Source of the DNA: Onchocerca lupi
Lineage: Eukaryota > Nematoda > Chromadorea > Rhabditida > Onchocercidae
Length of the DNA: 64,000 nucleotides
Reading direction: 5' to 3'
Assembly: GCA_028564675.1 (NCBI GenBank)
Contig: JAOVVO010000029.1
Coordinates: 1-64,000, forward strand
This document shows positions 1 to 12,772 of this stretch, in pieces. Numbering within the stretch: the stretch's first letter is position 1; each line of letters begins with the position of its first letter. The notes beneath the pieces were generated by a model. The model ran no database searches and was not told where the DNA came from. It saw only the letters and a program-made list of their open reading frames with translations. Made by a program: the position numbers and the translations under genes.

Positions 1-1795
1 TATATATATATTTTAGATGAACATCTAACTGATATTAAACCAGTTATTCTTCACGTGAAATTGATATTTCTAATTCTTTGTAATCATTCAATTATGGAAT
101 TTAAGTGTTGAATTCATTTCAAACATTAAATGCTATGGAAGATAATATGAGATTTTTTAAATCTAGAAATTGTTGTTACGCATCAATTCTTAATCCATTC
201 AAGCGAAATAGAAAATATGGAAAATAATCAGAAATTTCAAAATTATTTTTCTAAATAACATCTTAGCAGTGCGAGGAAATAAATTCGAGATAAATCCAAC
301 TGACGACCAAACAAGCACTAGCACCAGCATGAACCTTCTTCCGTTTCAATTTTTCTTGGTTTAATGGGACCAATTTCAATCACTGGATCTATAATATTGA
401 ATTAGAAAGCATTTGTGATATTTCTGCAATTTACCATTTTAATTTTTTAACTTTAATGTGCCCAATATCATCTTCATTTGCTGAAATCCAGATTATTTTA
501 TCCCTGACTTCTTACAAAATATCAGGAGTTTAGCCTTGGTGCGGATCTAATTTCAAACCTCATTCAGAATTTAAAAATTAAATACTAAGAAATAGAATTC
601 AGGAAGATTAGAAAATAGAATTCACCACATTCGATAATTTGATAATTTTGCTGTAAGATATTTTTTAACAGAACGAAATAGCCATAAATTCTTAACTTCC
701 AAGAAAATTTCGTAGTTTCCATTTTCTACAACAGAAAGCTATGATATTGGTTAGAATCAATTAAATTCGGAAATTTTTGTCAAATGTTTTACTATTTCAA
801 TTGGGAAGAGAAAAAGGGACAATTTTTTCAGGGTATCCTGGAAAACCTGTAAAATTTTAAATGAAAAGTGACATTTTACTAATTATTCTTGCTTAACGAT
901 TGCAATATATTTACCGTAGTTATTATTTATGAATTCTTATAAACAACACAATTATACAACGAGATGTTCAAAACTGGAAATTTCCGAACATTCACCCTGT
1001 TTGAATTTATTCTCTCGCAAGCAGCATCCTACTAATCATCATACCTGCTCCAACTACATTAAGAAAATTTCTAAGTTTTAAATATCAAAAAATAAAGAAA
1101 TCCATGAATTTAAGAGTGGTTGTGGAGCTACAACAATTCATACCATATTGTTACCAAAAATATCTAGGAAAAGATGAACAGATAAAAAAACAACATAAGC
1201 AAAACAATACATGCTGACAAAAAACGGCCTTCACCAGACAAAGAATTCTTAAACTTGAGCTGAAGCATCAAAACTGCCACACAATTCAGGCCATGAAAAT
1301 GGTACAATATTTAGCAAATCAACAGCAACAGCGCTCAAGATGTATTAAAACAACTGTCCGTACTTTCAATGTTGATACGAATATATGTAAAGCGAGATAA
1401 CTTGGGAACTTAAGCAATTAAATTTAGTTTTCTAAATGTAACTGAAATCCAAATATTTTCTTCATTATTAACATAAACATACATAATTGAATTTTCTTCT
1501 TATATAAGCTAAAACGTTATTTCGGATCGATAAACTAGTGATTCAAATTTTAAAAAGACAATTGCAAAAAAAAAAAAAAAAGAAAAGAAAAAAAGACAAA
1601 GAAAGAAAAAGAACTTGAAGAACTCCAATTTAAATAAAAATAGTAACAATAATTATAATAAATATCATTTTGACATCGGGCGCAAATGCAGAATGCATGC
1701 AAATATGTAACAAATGGAATAATGCTTTATGGCGTGATATCCTGATTGATGCTTTTTGATGCTAAAGCAACAGATTATCGGAAATGATAGCTTCC
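1..1795. other. Intergenic / rab-6 3' flank
   Basis: No gene is supported here. The stretch is AT-rich and starts with a (TA)n run. It has an A/G-rich low-complexity tract near 1565-1615. The part next to 1796 is presumably the rab-6 3' UTR and terminator region on the minus strand. No open frame has believable splice sites or a family signature. Confidence 0.5.
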
Positions 1796-4700
1796 TTAAC
1801 ACCAACAACCGCCTTCTTGCATTTGAACCTGTCGAATAGGAGCATCGCTTAATTTCACTTCTTGCACTACAAACAGAAAACATGCAATAGCTCCACATCA
1901 ACTATATCTTCTCTACAGATTAAGCGGCACGATTCAATTTCCATATATTTAAAGTTTTGATAAGTTGTACAATCTTTATTACAGATGGTGTTTTTAAAAA
2001 AATTTTTTTTTTCTGATGCTATAATATCTCTAAAGTAAACTTAGCATAATCAGCGATCTGCCTCTATCAGTAAATAAATAATTTTGTTCAAATCTTGTTG
2101 TTTTAATGTATCTCTTGAATACAGTTTTAGTTTTCCAAAAATAATGAAATAAACAATTAACTAAAACGAAAGCACTCTGGAAAATGAAGAAACTAAACGC
2201 ATCAATATTAAAGATGAATTATAAATTGAATACTTTAACGAATGAAGAAGTAAATTAAAAAACATACTGTCATGCTTGTCCCTTTGATCAGCTTCAATGC
2301 CAGGTAATGCTCCAGCAATACGTCGGAAAAGCTAAAAAATAAAACCTTTGGAAAAATTCAATTTTATGTCTACAAAATGTAATTCAAGATCCAGTTACCT
2401 GTTTCACATTGTATCCCGCTTTTGCTGATGTTTCAATAAACATAACATTTAATTCCTTCGCCTTGCGTTCACCTTCCTCGGTAGACACTTGCCTGGAATC
2501 TTTCAATCATTTCTTTTTTTTTTCTTTTTTTTAATTTTAGCATTTCAAATATCTCCAATGAGCAGAAGATAATGATTCAAAATCCAAAGATTCATAAAAA
2601 AAACAAAATCTTTATGTTATTTATTTCACTGGAGTATACTTGTCAATACGATCACCAATCTGAAACATATAGGAATATATATCTCAAAAATGTAATTAGA
2701 TCGAAATTCTTAAATTAAATTTACCGTTTGTCTGCTAGATCAGTTTTATTGCCTACGAGCATAATGATTACATCACTTCCTCTTTCAGTACGTACATCAT
2801 CTATCCATTTTGATGTTTGGTGGAATGAATTTGCATCTGCAGAAATTAATTCATTTGAATGAAACTTCATTTCATAATCTAATTTGCATATCTCAATTCG
2901 GACTTATTTAGATTACATTTTTAGCTTATAAAGAAACAAAAATTTGCATTAAAAATTTCTTTGATATAAAATTTTAGTCATTTCTGTGTATTTAAGAGCA
3001 AATTTTTGTGATATTTTCATTCTTTGGGTTTTGATTATGATGAATGCTAAATCGGCAAGAAAAGCATCTGAAAAATCTCTGATATCGTCTCAGATTAATT
3101 TTGAAACACGTGAGCGAAATGGCCAATCACATCCGGTGAGGAGAAACATTTCAAGACTACCGCATATTCCAAAAGTTGATAATACAAGCATTCAACGGAG
3201 TGAATCTGTCAACGAGATCGAAACTATGAATAATCTTTTGGTTAAAATTTTGCAACTTTTTTATCCCAGAATGATTTCCTTCTCAAATACCGGAATTCCC
3301 AAGTTTCCATCCCTACTTTTATTTTAAATTTTAAAAACGACAGTAGAAAAATATGGTTGTAACTATCTCGCTGAACTGATTAAAAAAGAGGTAAGACTTT
3401 TCAAAGACAAATGAAATGACCCAACTTCTTCACACCAAAACGAAAGGGAAATTATTCAACCTGAAAAAATAATTATAGACAGAAATGCAAAAAGAAAGTG
3501 ATAAAAGAAATGAAATGCTAAATTCCGTTTTCGATAAAAATTTCGATGGAAAAATCAAAACCTGCATTGACGCGCGAGCTAAAATGGAAGCACGTGCAGC
3601 AGCGTTTGAAAAAATAATTCAATCCGAAACACTTATTAAAAAACCAATGTAGGAATGAACTTTTGAAAAAAAAAATGCTCAGCCTTAAAGAGAACAAGAT
3701 AACAGACAGTGAAATACATTTTACACGTTTTGCATAGTAAATGAAGCGCTGCTACGTTAAAGCCAATTGATGTTGGGCGCTAAATGATCCAAACTAGAGA
3801 ATATTAATGTTACCAAAAATTTGAAAATTAGAAAAAAAGAAATAAAAGTTTTACATTACAAACAACATCTAAAAAAAATGTCTTGAAAGGCAATTGCAAA
3901 GTCAGTTTTAGTTTTAATATTTCCGCACGCAAAAATTTAAAACTTTGATCACTAGACAACTAAAAAATAAATTCACAAATGGATATCCACATCAGTATAA
4001 AAAAAAAACTATACGAAAGATTAATGTATTAGTAGATATAAGCTTTGCTTATGACGGATTTAGTAGTGGTTTTAAAAAAAGAAATAGAGCATATATCAAA
4101 TATCATTATTCAGATAAGTTTCAATTTTAGTAAAAATATTACGATCGAAAATACTTACGAAGTATTTGGAACCAATCTCAGTCAAACAGGTTCAACAAGT
4201 GATAAACTTGTAATGTCACCACCAATGGAACAGCAACAAGTAACATTGAAATATATTGCTGGAGCGAACTCCATCTCACCACAACCAACTCGTAGAGCTG
4301 GAGATGTTATAACAGCAAATAAAGTAGAAAAAAAACAAATCTCAACCGAAAATGCAGAAATCGTTGATAAAAAAATAACGAAGGGATTCGGTGAGGCAGC
4401 TCTAACGAAAGTTGGTCACTGGAGCAAAAAAGCTTTCAAGTTTCTTCGGAAAAAAAGTGCTAGCTCAGGTTAACCTGGTGAATCCTTTTCTCAAGATTTC
4501 AGGTATGTTACTATGACATATCACTGTGTTAACATGGTACTAAAAAGTATGTTTTTAGAATATCTGTTACATTACTAAATGAAATCTGTTTTGCTTTTTC
4601 TTGGGAATAACTCATTTAATTGTACATGCAATCATTCCATGAAGGATATCAGTCAAAATTTTACAGATTGAAATCTTATAGGACACGATGCAACAATATC

Positions 4701-6737
4701 TAGAAAGAATTCCAGAAAAAAATTGCACGCAGAAAAACACCGTTCTCGACATCATGTAAGAGATGTGAAAATGAAGGGAATACCTCAAGAAAATTTTAGG
4801 CGAACGCGCTCGTCTCGAAAGGTGAAATTACGCAATCGTCGTGAAGCAAAAAGCGAGAGGTCCAAAAAAACACTTCGAAGAAGAGTAAAAAAAAGAGAAT
4901 CAGGAAAAGCCAAATTTGTTTCGAAGATGTCTGCACCGACAGAACTTGGTAACACAAGTAATGCGTTAAAAAAACATGCAGCAAAGCTCACAGAAGCAAA
5001 AAAGAGGTTAAAAGAAAGAACTGCAATAAAGTTTGAAAAGAAAAAATCAAGTCCAGAAAAGATACATGAATCTGTCAGTCAACGAGGCTTAGTAATAGAC
5101 AACAAAGGAACCAAGAAAAATATTGGAAAATCAAAGAAAAGTAGCAAAAAAGGAACTAAGAAAACTGTTAGAAAATCTGGAAAAAGTTCTGGAAAAATTA
5201 AAATAAAATCTGGAAAGAAGCGTAAAAGAACGGCAGCTAGAAAAACTGAGAAGTTTTGAGAATGAAAATTCGATGGTGTAATTCAATATATTCTATAAAA
5301 AACTTTGAAAATAAAAATTGTTTGATCAATATTGAAATGAAGATTAATTTCCTGCCTCATTTCGGATGTGAATCCTTTTCGCTAAAAAATCTGGAGAACT
5401 TTTAAATTTGCAAAAAATGCTATCTACAGATTAAGATAATCATTCATAAGTTGCATGCACCATTAGAAGGTATACGTGAAATACGCTGCAAAAAATGCCA
5501 TAATAAATTGATGAATATATTATACGAAGTAAAGCTGATGATTATATATTATACGCAGTAATTCATAACTGTCATGAACACAAAAATACCTATTCGGTTA
5601 AAATAATCAAAATCCATCAAATTGTAAAACCAACTTGTGATGTCATATACGACAACAGCGACAGTCGAATCACGAATATAAGATGGAATCAAGGATCGAA
5701 AACGTTCTTGACCCGCGGTATCCCAAAGTTGTAACCGCACCTAAAGTAAAATAATTATCATTAATGTAATCCTTTGTTCTCCTTTCTTCTATCAATTCTT
5801 GTCAGAACAATTTATACTATATATTTTCAGCTTCATAATCTATCAATTATATCTTTTATAATTTTTCTATCCTATATGAAGGCTTATGTAAGAAAGCGAA
5901 TAAAAAGAACTGATAATTGTGCATAAGAAATCATTCATGTCAATTGAAAATCTTTCACCTCACCGAAAATATTTAGCAATTTAGAAGAAAGGCTAAATGT
6001 GCAAATAAATTTCGTTTTGTTTCGTAACAACAGGATATCAGAATTTACCGACAACAGTCATAAGTGGAAACAAAAAGAAAAAAAAAAGAGATCCTAAGCC
6101 GTTCACCAAATTAAAGCTCCTAATACTATATTTTGAAAGATAGCGAATGCATTACAATACAGTTTTCGTGACAATCGTATAATATGATAAATTACATCAA
6201 CTTTTGCTGCAAGTAGCACAATATTCATGCACTATGAGTGGATATCAAAAAAAAATATCAACCATATTTATAAAAATATCAACCATATTTATCACTCATC
6301 ATAAATTTATGCAAAAGTTTATGCAAGCTAAAGAATAGGAATCAAGCTCATAAACATTATTATTATCGAATGCATATTTGATAATAACATAGATTTTCGA
6401 ACTAAGAATATTTTACGAAAAATTTGAAGAATTTTTGAAGAAATATATACCGTTCTATCTTCAAGATACATAGTTTTGCTTAGAAAATCGATTCCTATAG
6501 TAGCTTGATATGTATTATCAAAACTGTCATACATGAATCGTGTTATCAACGATGTTTTTCCAACTGAAATGATTTATAAGGTAATATCACTATATGATGA
6601 TACATAATGCTAAACAAAAACAGAGTAATTATAGAAAATGGAAAAAGATAAATATCAGACAAATAATACTTACCACTTTGTTCACCCAAAAATACCAGCT
6701 TGAATTTTTTCAATGGATTACCAAAATCTGAAGCCAT
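1796..6737 (-). CDS. rab-6: Rab6 small GTPase, seven exons
   Basis: This is a complete Rab6-family GTPase of 207 residues (family size about 208), which controls retrograde Golgi-ER and endosome-Golgi traffic. The exons on the minus strand are 6737-6674, 6563-6451, 5740-5635, 2836-2725, 2492-2399, 2331-2268 and 1866-1796. They sum to 624 nt with every phase agreeing. The G1 P-loop GEQSVGKT lies at residues 18-25 and is split by intron 1. It is followed by the switch I/effector segment QATIGIDF, G3 WDTAGQE, G4 GNKTD and G5 ETSAK. The protein ends in GGCWC, a CXC double-geranylgeranylation signal. The start is the ATG at 6737, followed by the usual Rab6 N-terminus [12 protein letters not shown], with a TTTCAG acceptor 3 nt upstream. 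The donor of intron 3 is a weak GTTGGT. That intron is 2.8 kb and contains another gene on the opposite strand. Family assignment is near certain; which nematode Rab6 paralogue this is cannot be told. Confidence 0.97.
3037..5259 (+). CDS. Nested Lys/Arg-rich basic protein, five exons
   Basis: This gene is not recognised. It lies wholly inside intron 3 of rab-6, on the opposite strand. The proposed exons are 3037-3199, 3344-3390, 3479-3648, 4131-4468 and 4682-5259. They sum to 1296 nt (431 residues) with phases 1, 0, 2 and 1 matching at each junction. The donors are GTGAAT, GTAAGA, GTAGGA and GTTAAC; the acceptors are CAG, TAG, TAG and TAG. The N-terminal part begins [15 protein letters not shown]. 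The middle is mixed and partly helical ([28 protein letters not shown]). The last 193 residues are extremely basic, with [19 protein letters not shown] runs like a histone-H1 tail, which suggests (inference) nuclear or nucleic-acid binding. The last two exons are the most secure. The first exon's donor is the least certain, because a GTTAAA at 3241 is an alternative that does not keep frame. Confidence 0.6.
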
Positions 6738-6740
6738 ATT

Positions 6741-6748
6741 CTGAAATA
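6741..6748 (-). promoter_or_regulatory. Splice acceptor abutting rab-6 ATG
   Basis: On the minus strand TTATTTCAG ends 3 nt before the rab-6 ATG. An acceptor this close to the start codon is typical either of SL1 trans-splicing or of a 5' UTR intron. No matching 5' UTR donor was identified, so trans-splicing is the simpler reading. Confidence 0.5.
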
Positions 6749-6954
6749 ATAATATCTAGTTAATTTTTTACGTGAAAGCAATTATTTGATGCTTTTAACA
6801 GCAAAGATAGGACGTTCCTGCGAAAGGTTATTGCGATTTACCTGATTTCATCTAAAATTTGATAAATTCCCCAATAAATTAGCATACCAGTATTCTAAAT
6901 TTAAATTTAGAGATTTAATCCTCCAACATACATTCACATGCTGTCATGAAAGTA

Positions 6955-7465
6955 AATTTGTAAAAGGTTCTTGGGAACTGAAAACCCGGAGTAGGTGTAG
7001 TTGTTGTATGATGAAGGCTTTGTTATGACGTGATTTATCGCCGTAACCAATATCATCGCAACTAACTTATCGTAATTTATCGTCGAAAGTAGTGTTACAA
7101 TACAATTTATAGACGAATATCGAAAATACAATCAGTAGTTTGAAACTCTTTAATTTATGGAGAGTTGTGAAGTTTAATAGGGAGTTTGATTTGGGATTGG
7201 AAACTGATAGGGTTTGATAAAGAATTGGAGTTGAATTGAACCACATGGCTCGCCGAATTCCTGATAAGAATAAAAGATTGAATCCAGATCGAATCTAATA
7301 GAACAAAGGATTCAATGCTCTGTTCATCGAATATCGATTAGAGCAAAAGACTGAATGTCCTGCTCATATTACAACTTTCGCACAATTTACCATTTGTTAA
7401 TTATATCGTAAAGGTCAAAAACTTATTTATACCAAAATATTTCTGTGACACAAAGATTTTTGATT
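6955..7465. repeat. Dispersed repeat family A, copy 1
   Basis: This segment resembles 17590-18035 along most of its length. Shared landmarks occur in the same order: CTTTGTTATGAC, GGAAACTGATAGG/GGGAACTGATGG with TTTGATAAAG, a GCC/GTCGAAT..CTGATAAGAA block, and a terminal TTACCATTTGTTAATTATA/TTACAATTTATTAATTATA block running into TATACCAA(A)ATATTT. The borders are approximate. No coding capacity was found. It lies just upstream of rab-6 and could contribute to its 5' flank. Confidence 0.7.
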
Positions 7466-7742
7466 ATTTCGTCACACTTATATTCTAAAAAAAAAATCGG
7501 TTTTCTCGACCTATGCTTGAAAAGTGACTGATAAAATACAGTCAAAACAAAAAATGACACGTGAGACAACACGTAAACAACACGTAACACAGACTATCAA
7601 TAATATCACAACTGAGCATAAAAATACAACCTCTCGTCCCCTTTTTTTTACAATTCATCAAAAACCCATCGCCCTATGTCATTGGATATTTCGGACTATT
7701 GCAGCACTCTATTTTTCCGGAGATAAAAAATGTTCGTAGTTG

Positions 7743-8270
7743 ATTCACACACACGTAAAACGCATAGACGCTCACGTGCGTATATATACGCATACGTATA
7801 TGTGTATAAATACGTATATGTGTATATATACACGCGCACGCATATAAGTGTGTACACATATATGCAGATATGTATATGCACGTACACGCAATTAAGCATG
7901 TACACGTATACACATTTACGCATTTATACATGTACTTATATACGTGTACGTATGTATGCTTATGTTTAAATATATACGCACACGTAAGTACGCATACATA
8001 CGTACACGCAATTAGCATATACATACACACGCATTAAGACGTGTAAGCATATACACGCACATGCAGGTATGCATATATAGGTAAACGCAGATACACATAT
8101 ATACGCACACGTAGGTACATATGTACACATACGTGCAAATAGGAATATAAACGGAATTCCTTGTAACGTAAACGAAGAATCACTGTTCCGTCAATCAAAT
8201 TTGCACGTACATACGTGCAAATACGTGTATACACGCAAAAACACATATATATCAATTTTTCACGAATAAT
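7743..8270. repeat. ACGTAT alternating purine-pyrimidine tract
   Basis: About 500 bp are dominated by units such as ACGTATAT, GTACACGCA and CACACGTA, so the DNA alternates purine and pyrimidine almost throughout. All six frames stay open for long distances because of the repeat, which explains several overlapping spurious reading frames rich in Tyr, Cys and Val. Such alternating DNA can adopt Z-form and slip during replication. It shows no gene structure. Confidence 0.85.
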
Positions 8271-8348
8271 CAATATAATTACTAGATAATATACAGCAAA
8301 TATTTGTCGTGTTATCATTCATCTTGTTGTCAAGAAAAGAATGAGAGT

Positions 8349-8412
8349 GTAGTAATGATAAAGATCATAGGTTGTCATCGTATAGTAATGACGAAGATCA
8401 TAGATTATCACC
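8349..8412. repeat. Short imperfect tandem duplication
   Basis: Two adjacent copies of about 33 bp carry the common core TAGTAATGA(T/C)(A/G)AAGATCATAG. It follows the ACGTAT tract and is followed by featureless AT-rich DNA. Confidence 0.6.
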
Positions 8413-8419
8413 TTTATTG

Positions 8420-10660
8420 AATGGATATGTGACAAAAAAATGAACATTATCAGGAAGAATAAAAGTATCCATTCTAGTTTGTTTACTCTTGTTGTTCAGG
8501 AATATATGCATGACAGAGAAATAAAACAGAATTTTGATGTTAAATTTGCATCGATCAATGGATTGATTGATTTTTATCGATTGATCATTTACGCCCTCTG
8601 TATCTTTCTCAAAATTTCTGTCTTTTAGTGACCGAAAATGATGTGAAAGAATGCATCAATGAAATCACTAAATTATTTCGAGAATTGCTTATATCAGTTA
8701 AATCTTTTTTCTGTCATATTGAAACTATTTGACAGAAATTTTATCTTCGAGACTATTACAAACAAACAAACAAATGAGAAAACGTGTAATTCATTTTATT
8801 TAGAATGTAAAATTATAGCATTGAATTGAGGGAAAAAATTGATCATTAAATTAATAAAAGATGCATTCGAGGAAGAATTTCAAAAAATGGAACAAACCAT
8901 TGAATATGTTTTTTTATTTCTCTGACCAGTTCATTTCTTTTCGATTAAATCGATGTTAAGTATTTTAAATGATTTTGAAATTACAAATGAAATTTAAAAT
9001 TTTATTAAAATTAGATACAAACAATTCGAAATATGCTCCATTCATAGTTATTTATTGCAGATTTCATATATTTGTTGGTTATTCGTATATTATTATTTGT
9101 TATATATTATTCATTATTCGTTATTCATAAATGTGTTGCGATTTTGGCTTCAACATCTTACGACAGAAAAGTCAGTTCTTTCAAATGCGCAATATTGCAA
9201 GTTAAAATTTTGTCATTTTTATTAAATAATAGCGAACACTATCAAAATATAATTTTTGCAGATATCAAAAATCGATTTAATTGTCCAAAATCCACTTCAT
9301 TTTTATTTGCCAGAGAACATTTTCGGTTTCAATATTTAATTAATTTTTAATCGAATTATATTTCGGTAGACTATTCGAAATCATTCAACCATATATGAAC
9401 GTAATGTTCAGTGTAAAATAAATATTGATCATTGATTTCTTGATAATTTTATATTTTGAAAAGATTTCTAAAACTAATTTCCATTATCACTGTTGATAGT
9501 CCGCTCTTTCTACTACTCATGGCTTAATGAATCAATCATCTGTCCTGTGAGTAATGCCGAATAAAAGGTCAATATTGTCGTCTTCTACCAAGTTTGTAGA
9601 TTCTCTTTTTCCCTCTCTCTTTCTTTCTCCCTATCTTCTACTTTTCCACTTATCTGAAATTATTAAGAAAGTGTAACATACAATATAACGTTCTTTTGAA
9701 ATCATTTTGCTGTCGTTCCTTTATCAAGATCAAAGAATGATAATCCTAAAATTCAATCTGCTTGTTTTTCGTTTAAAGCATCGATAATGTTCCCCATATA
9801 ACCCTAGAAGTCAACCTCCTTTTTTTTTTTTGTCAAAGCATCGGTAATGTTTCATTTGCAGTTTGCTGATATTTCTGTTACTTCGTAAAATTGTTTTCAT
9901 TTTTTTTTTAAATTTTTTTCCAACTCTTTCCAATTTTATTTCTTTCTATTTTTGAAAAAAAAAAAAAAACTTTATTTTAAATGCTATTAATACTATGGAA
10001 TTGGTTGCCTGATGTAAAAGTGGTGAAATGCAATTATTTCATTAAAAAATTATGAATCGATCAACAATATTTATGCTTAAAAAAAATATGCCATTTTGTT
10101 CATGTCACTGTCGTAATCTTAAAATTGTAATTGAAAATATCTGAAATAAAATAATACTTATTTTTCCGAAGATTAAGCGATAATTTGATAAAATATTAGA
10201 AAGATTATCTGATTTTAGAATCATCTTCACTCATTGAAATCAACTTTGTTTAGCATAGAATGTAAATTTTATTGCAAATTTTCGAATACAACGAGAAAAA
10301 AGAGATTTTTTTTGAAGACTAATTTCATTAAAAGTTTTTACAGCGAGGAAATAATGTCAATTTTCCTTTCTCTTTTCTACTTTGACTTGAATGAACTTTT
10401 TCTTTATCTTTTATGGAAATGAAAATGTTAATGTTCATTGTTACTAACTTTAAATCTCCGAAAATTCATCATCGATTGCTTTCAAATTTTGAAATAACTT
10501 TGCGTTCGAATAGGTGCTTGTATTTATGTAGATATAATTACTTTTTTTGCGTGTCACACTTATGAGGGGTGAAAATAAGTGAATGGGCTGAATTTTTTGA
10601 CTACGCCTATTTTTTTTAAAGTGGACGTGATCTTCAGTATGTAACGCTCAGTACGCTTGA
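8420..10660. other. Non-coding AT-rich spacer
   Basis: No supported gene. There is a C/T-rich stretch at 9600-9650 and several poly-T and poly-A runs (for example 9902-9910 and 9954-9969). Short open frames here have no splice context, no homology and AT-driven composition. Confidence 0.5.
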
Positions 10661-10795
10661 TAAAAGCATGCGCGTATTCCAGTATTCCGTATTCCGTATT
10701 CCGTATTCGCGTATTCCACCAAAATTTCGAAGCAATAGATAAGAACATTCAGAGATTTCAGAGTTTCAATGAACGAACATTTACGATTGTTAGTA
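10661..10795. repeat. Left repeat flanking the Helitron remnant, with GTATTCC heptamers
   Basis: The segment begins TAAAAGCATGCGCGTATTC, continues into about six tandem GTATTCC-type heptamers (10673-10717), and ends with a CAAAATTTCGAAGCAATA block followed by GAACATTCAGAGATTT. The same order of blocks, without the heptamer expansion, recurs at 14040-14195 on the other side of the Helitron remnant, in the same orientation. Confidence 0.7.
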
Positions 10796-11209
10796 TTTTT
10801 TAATTTTTTTTAAATATCTTTAAATTTTTCCATATATAATTTTTAAAAAGTGACACAGCAGCAACAACTGTCCAGCAATTCAATTGAACAGTTTCGAATT
10901 CATTTTCAAGTTTAGCAAGAAGTCAATTTTGAGATCAATTCAGTACAATCGATCTGCTTTAATTGATCCATAGTTCGTTGTATCACGCAGCGGAACGAAA
11001 GCAATAGTTAACTGCAAATCAAATTAAAAAAGAACAGGCATCAGCTAATGAGCAAAGAAGACGGCTCAAATGAGAGCAGAGTGAAGTGCAGCCAGACTTG
11101 AAGATGCATTGTTGCGTGCACGTCGGTCATGTTCTGCAGCTTCAGATCTGTTTTGTTCTGAACAGATTGAACGTGACAGGCCGAGAGGATGAAAAACGTC
11201 ATCATGAAA

Positions 11210-11256
11210 ATATCATCTGCAGATCTTTGGTCGTGCCAAAGATCTGCAGATGATAT
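11210..11256. repeat. Perfect 21-bp inverted repeat with 5-nt loop
   Basis: The arms 11210-11230 and 11236-11256 are exact reverse complements, separated by TCGTG. Each arm contains CTGCAGATC. The repeat lies in the 5' part of the Helitron remnant. A hairpin of this quality inside otherwise eroded DNA is unexpected. It might be the end of a small inserted element, a Helitron terminal hairpin or a recent local inversion-duplication. Confidence 0.9.
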
Positions 11257-11589
11257 TCATTAATTATGGAATAGAAGAGTGAGGTCAGTAGGGGAATGCA
11301 TAGAAAACCTCCACAATAACATTAGATCGCATGGAAACCGGTACATATGCACTGGCTGCTATGATAACTGATGGTGAGTTGATGTTAAAAGGAGCAAACC
11401 TATCTGATATAAGATGCATTGCAAATGAGTTGTAGACCACAGAAAATCAGCATCAAACACGAATTCATGTTCAGTAATCACACGATTACAATCGGCTTGT
11501 ATTCCGGTTTGATCCAGCTGATGAAGTGTTTCTTTTTGCAAGGCTTCAAAATTTAATGGAGAAACGTAAAGAATGTGTTGCGTAGCCGG

Positions 11590-12420
11590 AAAAATTAAAC
11601 TCCTTCAATTGGAGAGCCGCTGGGACAATTATAAACTTTGCTTGCCGGATAAACCGTCGAATCAGAGCGTTTCCAATCTGAAATCAGAAAATACAACTCG
11701 TGTTTCCAAATGATATCGTTCGGCGCAGAAAACGTAACAACACAATTCATGTCAACATTTAAAGTGAAAGGAAAAATTTATCATAAAGCCAGTTCCCTGC
11801 TTCCGTTGCCGGATGGTTAGCATAAATTCCTAGAAATGTATTTCATTGATGATAGCAATGATGGAATGAATGCACGTTGCGGAATTTATATCGACATAAA
11901 AAGGTCCATAAACATAAAAGTTTGCAAATTGCAATAGCTTCGTCACAAAAAAAAAAAAAAACAAAAAAACAAAAAAAACAATTTAGTGCGTTTGAACAAC
12001 ATTGATGTGATGCTATCTGACACACACAAGATTGTTATTCATACTAAAAAATGCCTGCTGGAGAACATGTGCGAAGATTCAATGTTCCAACTCTAGACGA
12101 AGTGGCAATTGTTATAGTCGGAAATTAGTTCCAAACTAGCGATGTTATTCTTGAGAAACAATCAGTTGGAAAAGTTGCAGAAACTCATCGATGCTACGAT
12201 ACCCTGTAATATCCAATTATTTTTTGGGATGTTGCCGATAGATATCACTTCAATATTAAGATGATAAATTCAGTCAACGGCAAAGAAGCAAATAAAAAAT
12301 GCAGTGCAATAAACTATTATTTCATACCGATTGATGATTCGAGAGAATGAAGACAATCATTTTGAAATTCCGTCAATTGTTTCACCATTATATCACAGAA
12401 ATGATATAAATTTCTCTTGC
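11590..12420 (+). pseudogene. Helitron Rep-helicase N-terminal remnant
   Basis: Frame-shifted pieces of the region upstream of the Rep domain are readable: RIRAFPI, FQMISFGAENV-like, TFKVKGKIYHKASSLLPLP, FLEMYFIDDSN, KMPAGEHVRRFNVPTLDE, SVGKVAETHRCYD, HFNIKMINSVNGKEANKK, then YRLMIRENEDN and FRQLFHHYI. The order and spacing match autonomous Helitrons of animals, as judged from known family motifs. Stops and frameshifts separate the blocks, and a 14-nt A run at 11947-11960 followed by further A-rich runs disrupts one of them. There is no functional product. Confidence 0.8.
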
Positions 12421-12772
12421 GACAATATATTATACCAGCGTCAAGCGCTGAGAATAAGACACAGATTTCAGCATTAAGCTCTAGAATGACAATAAAACCA
12501 GGTGAAGATGAACTGAGTGCAATAAATAAAATATGATGGCTTATTATTTACTATAGCGGTTAGCTATGGAGCAAAACAAGAAATTATACATGCTATAAGT
12601 AACATTATAAAAGAAAATATTGATTAACAATATTTTTAATCGATGCATTTGCTGCGTTTGCATTTCATAACCCAATAGTTAAAGCTGTAATAAATAACAA
12701 GGCAAAAAGAGGTTGTAAAACAATTGCTCACTTTGCTTAAAAACTATCTAATCCATTCGATACAGAACAAAT

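Noticed and set aside
3945..4130. Extra exon between 3649 and 4131 in the nested gene
   Set aside because: The frame ends at the TAG that acts as the acceptor of the next exon, and including it breaks the phase that otherwise matches directly.
7674..8318. Long open frames on both strands rich in Tyr, Cys and Val
   Set aside because: They are by-products of the ACGTAT repeat: every frame is open and there is no splice or family signal.
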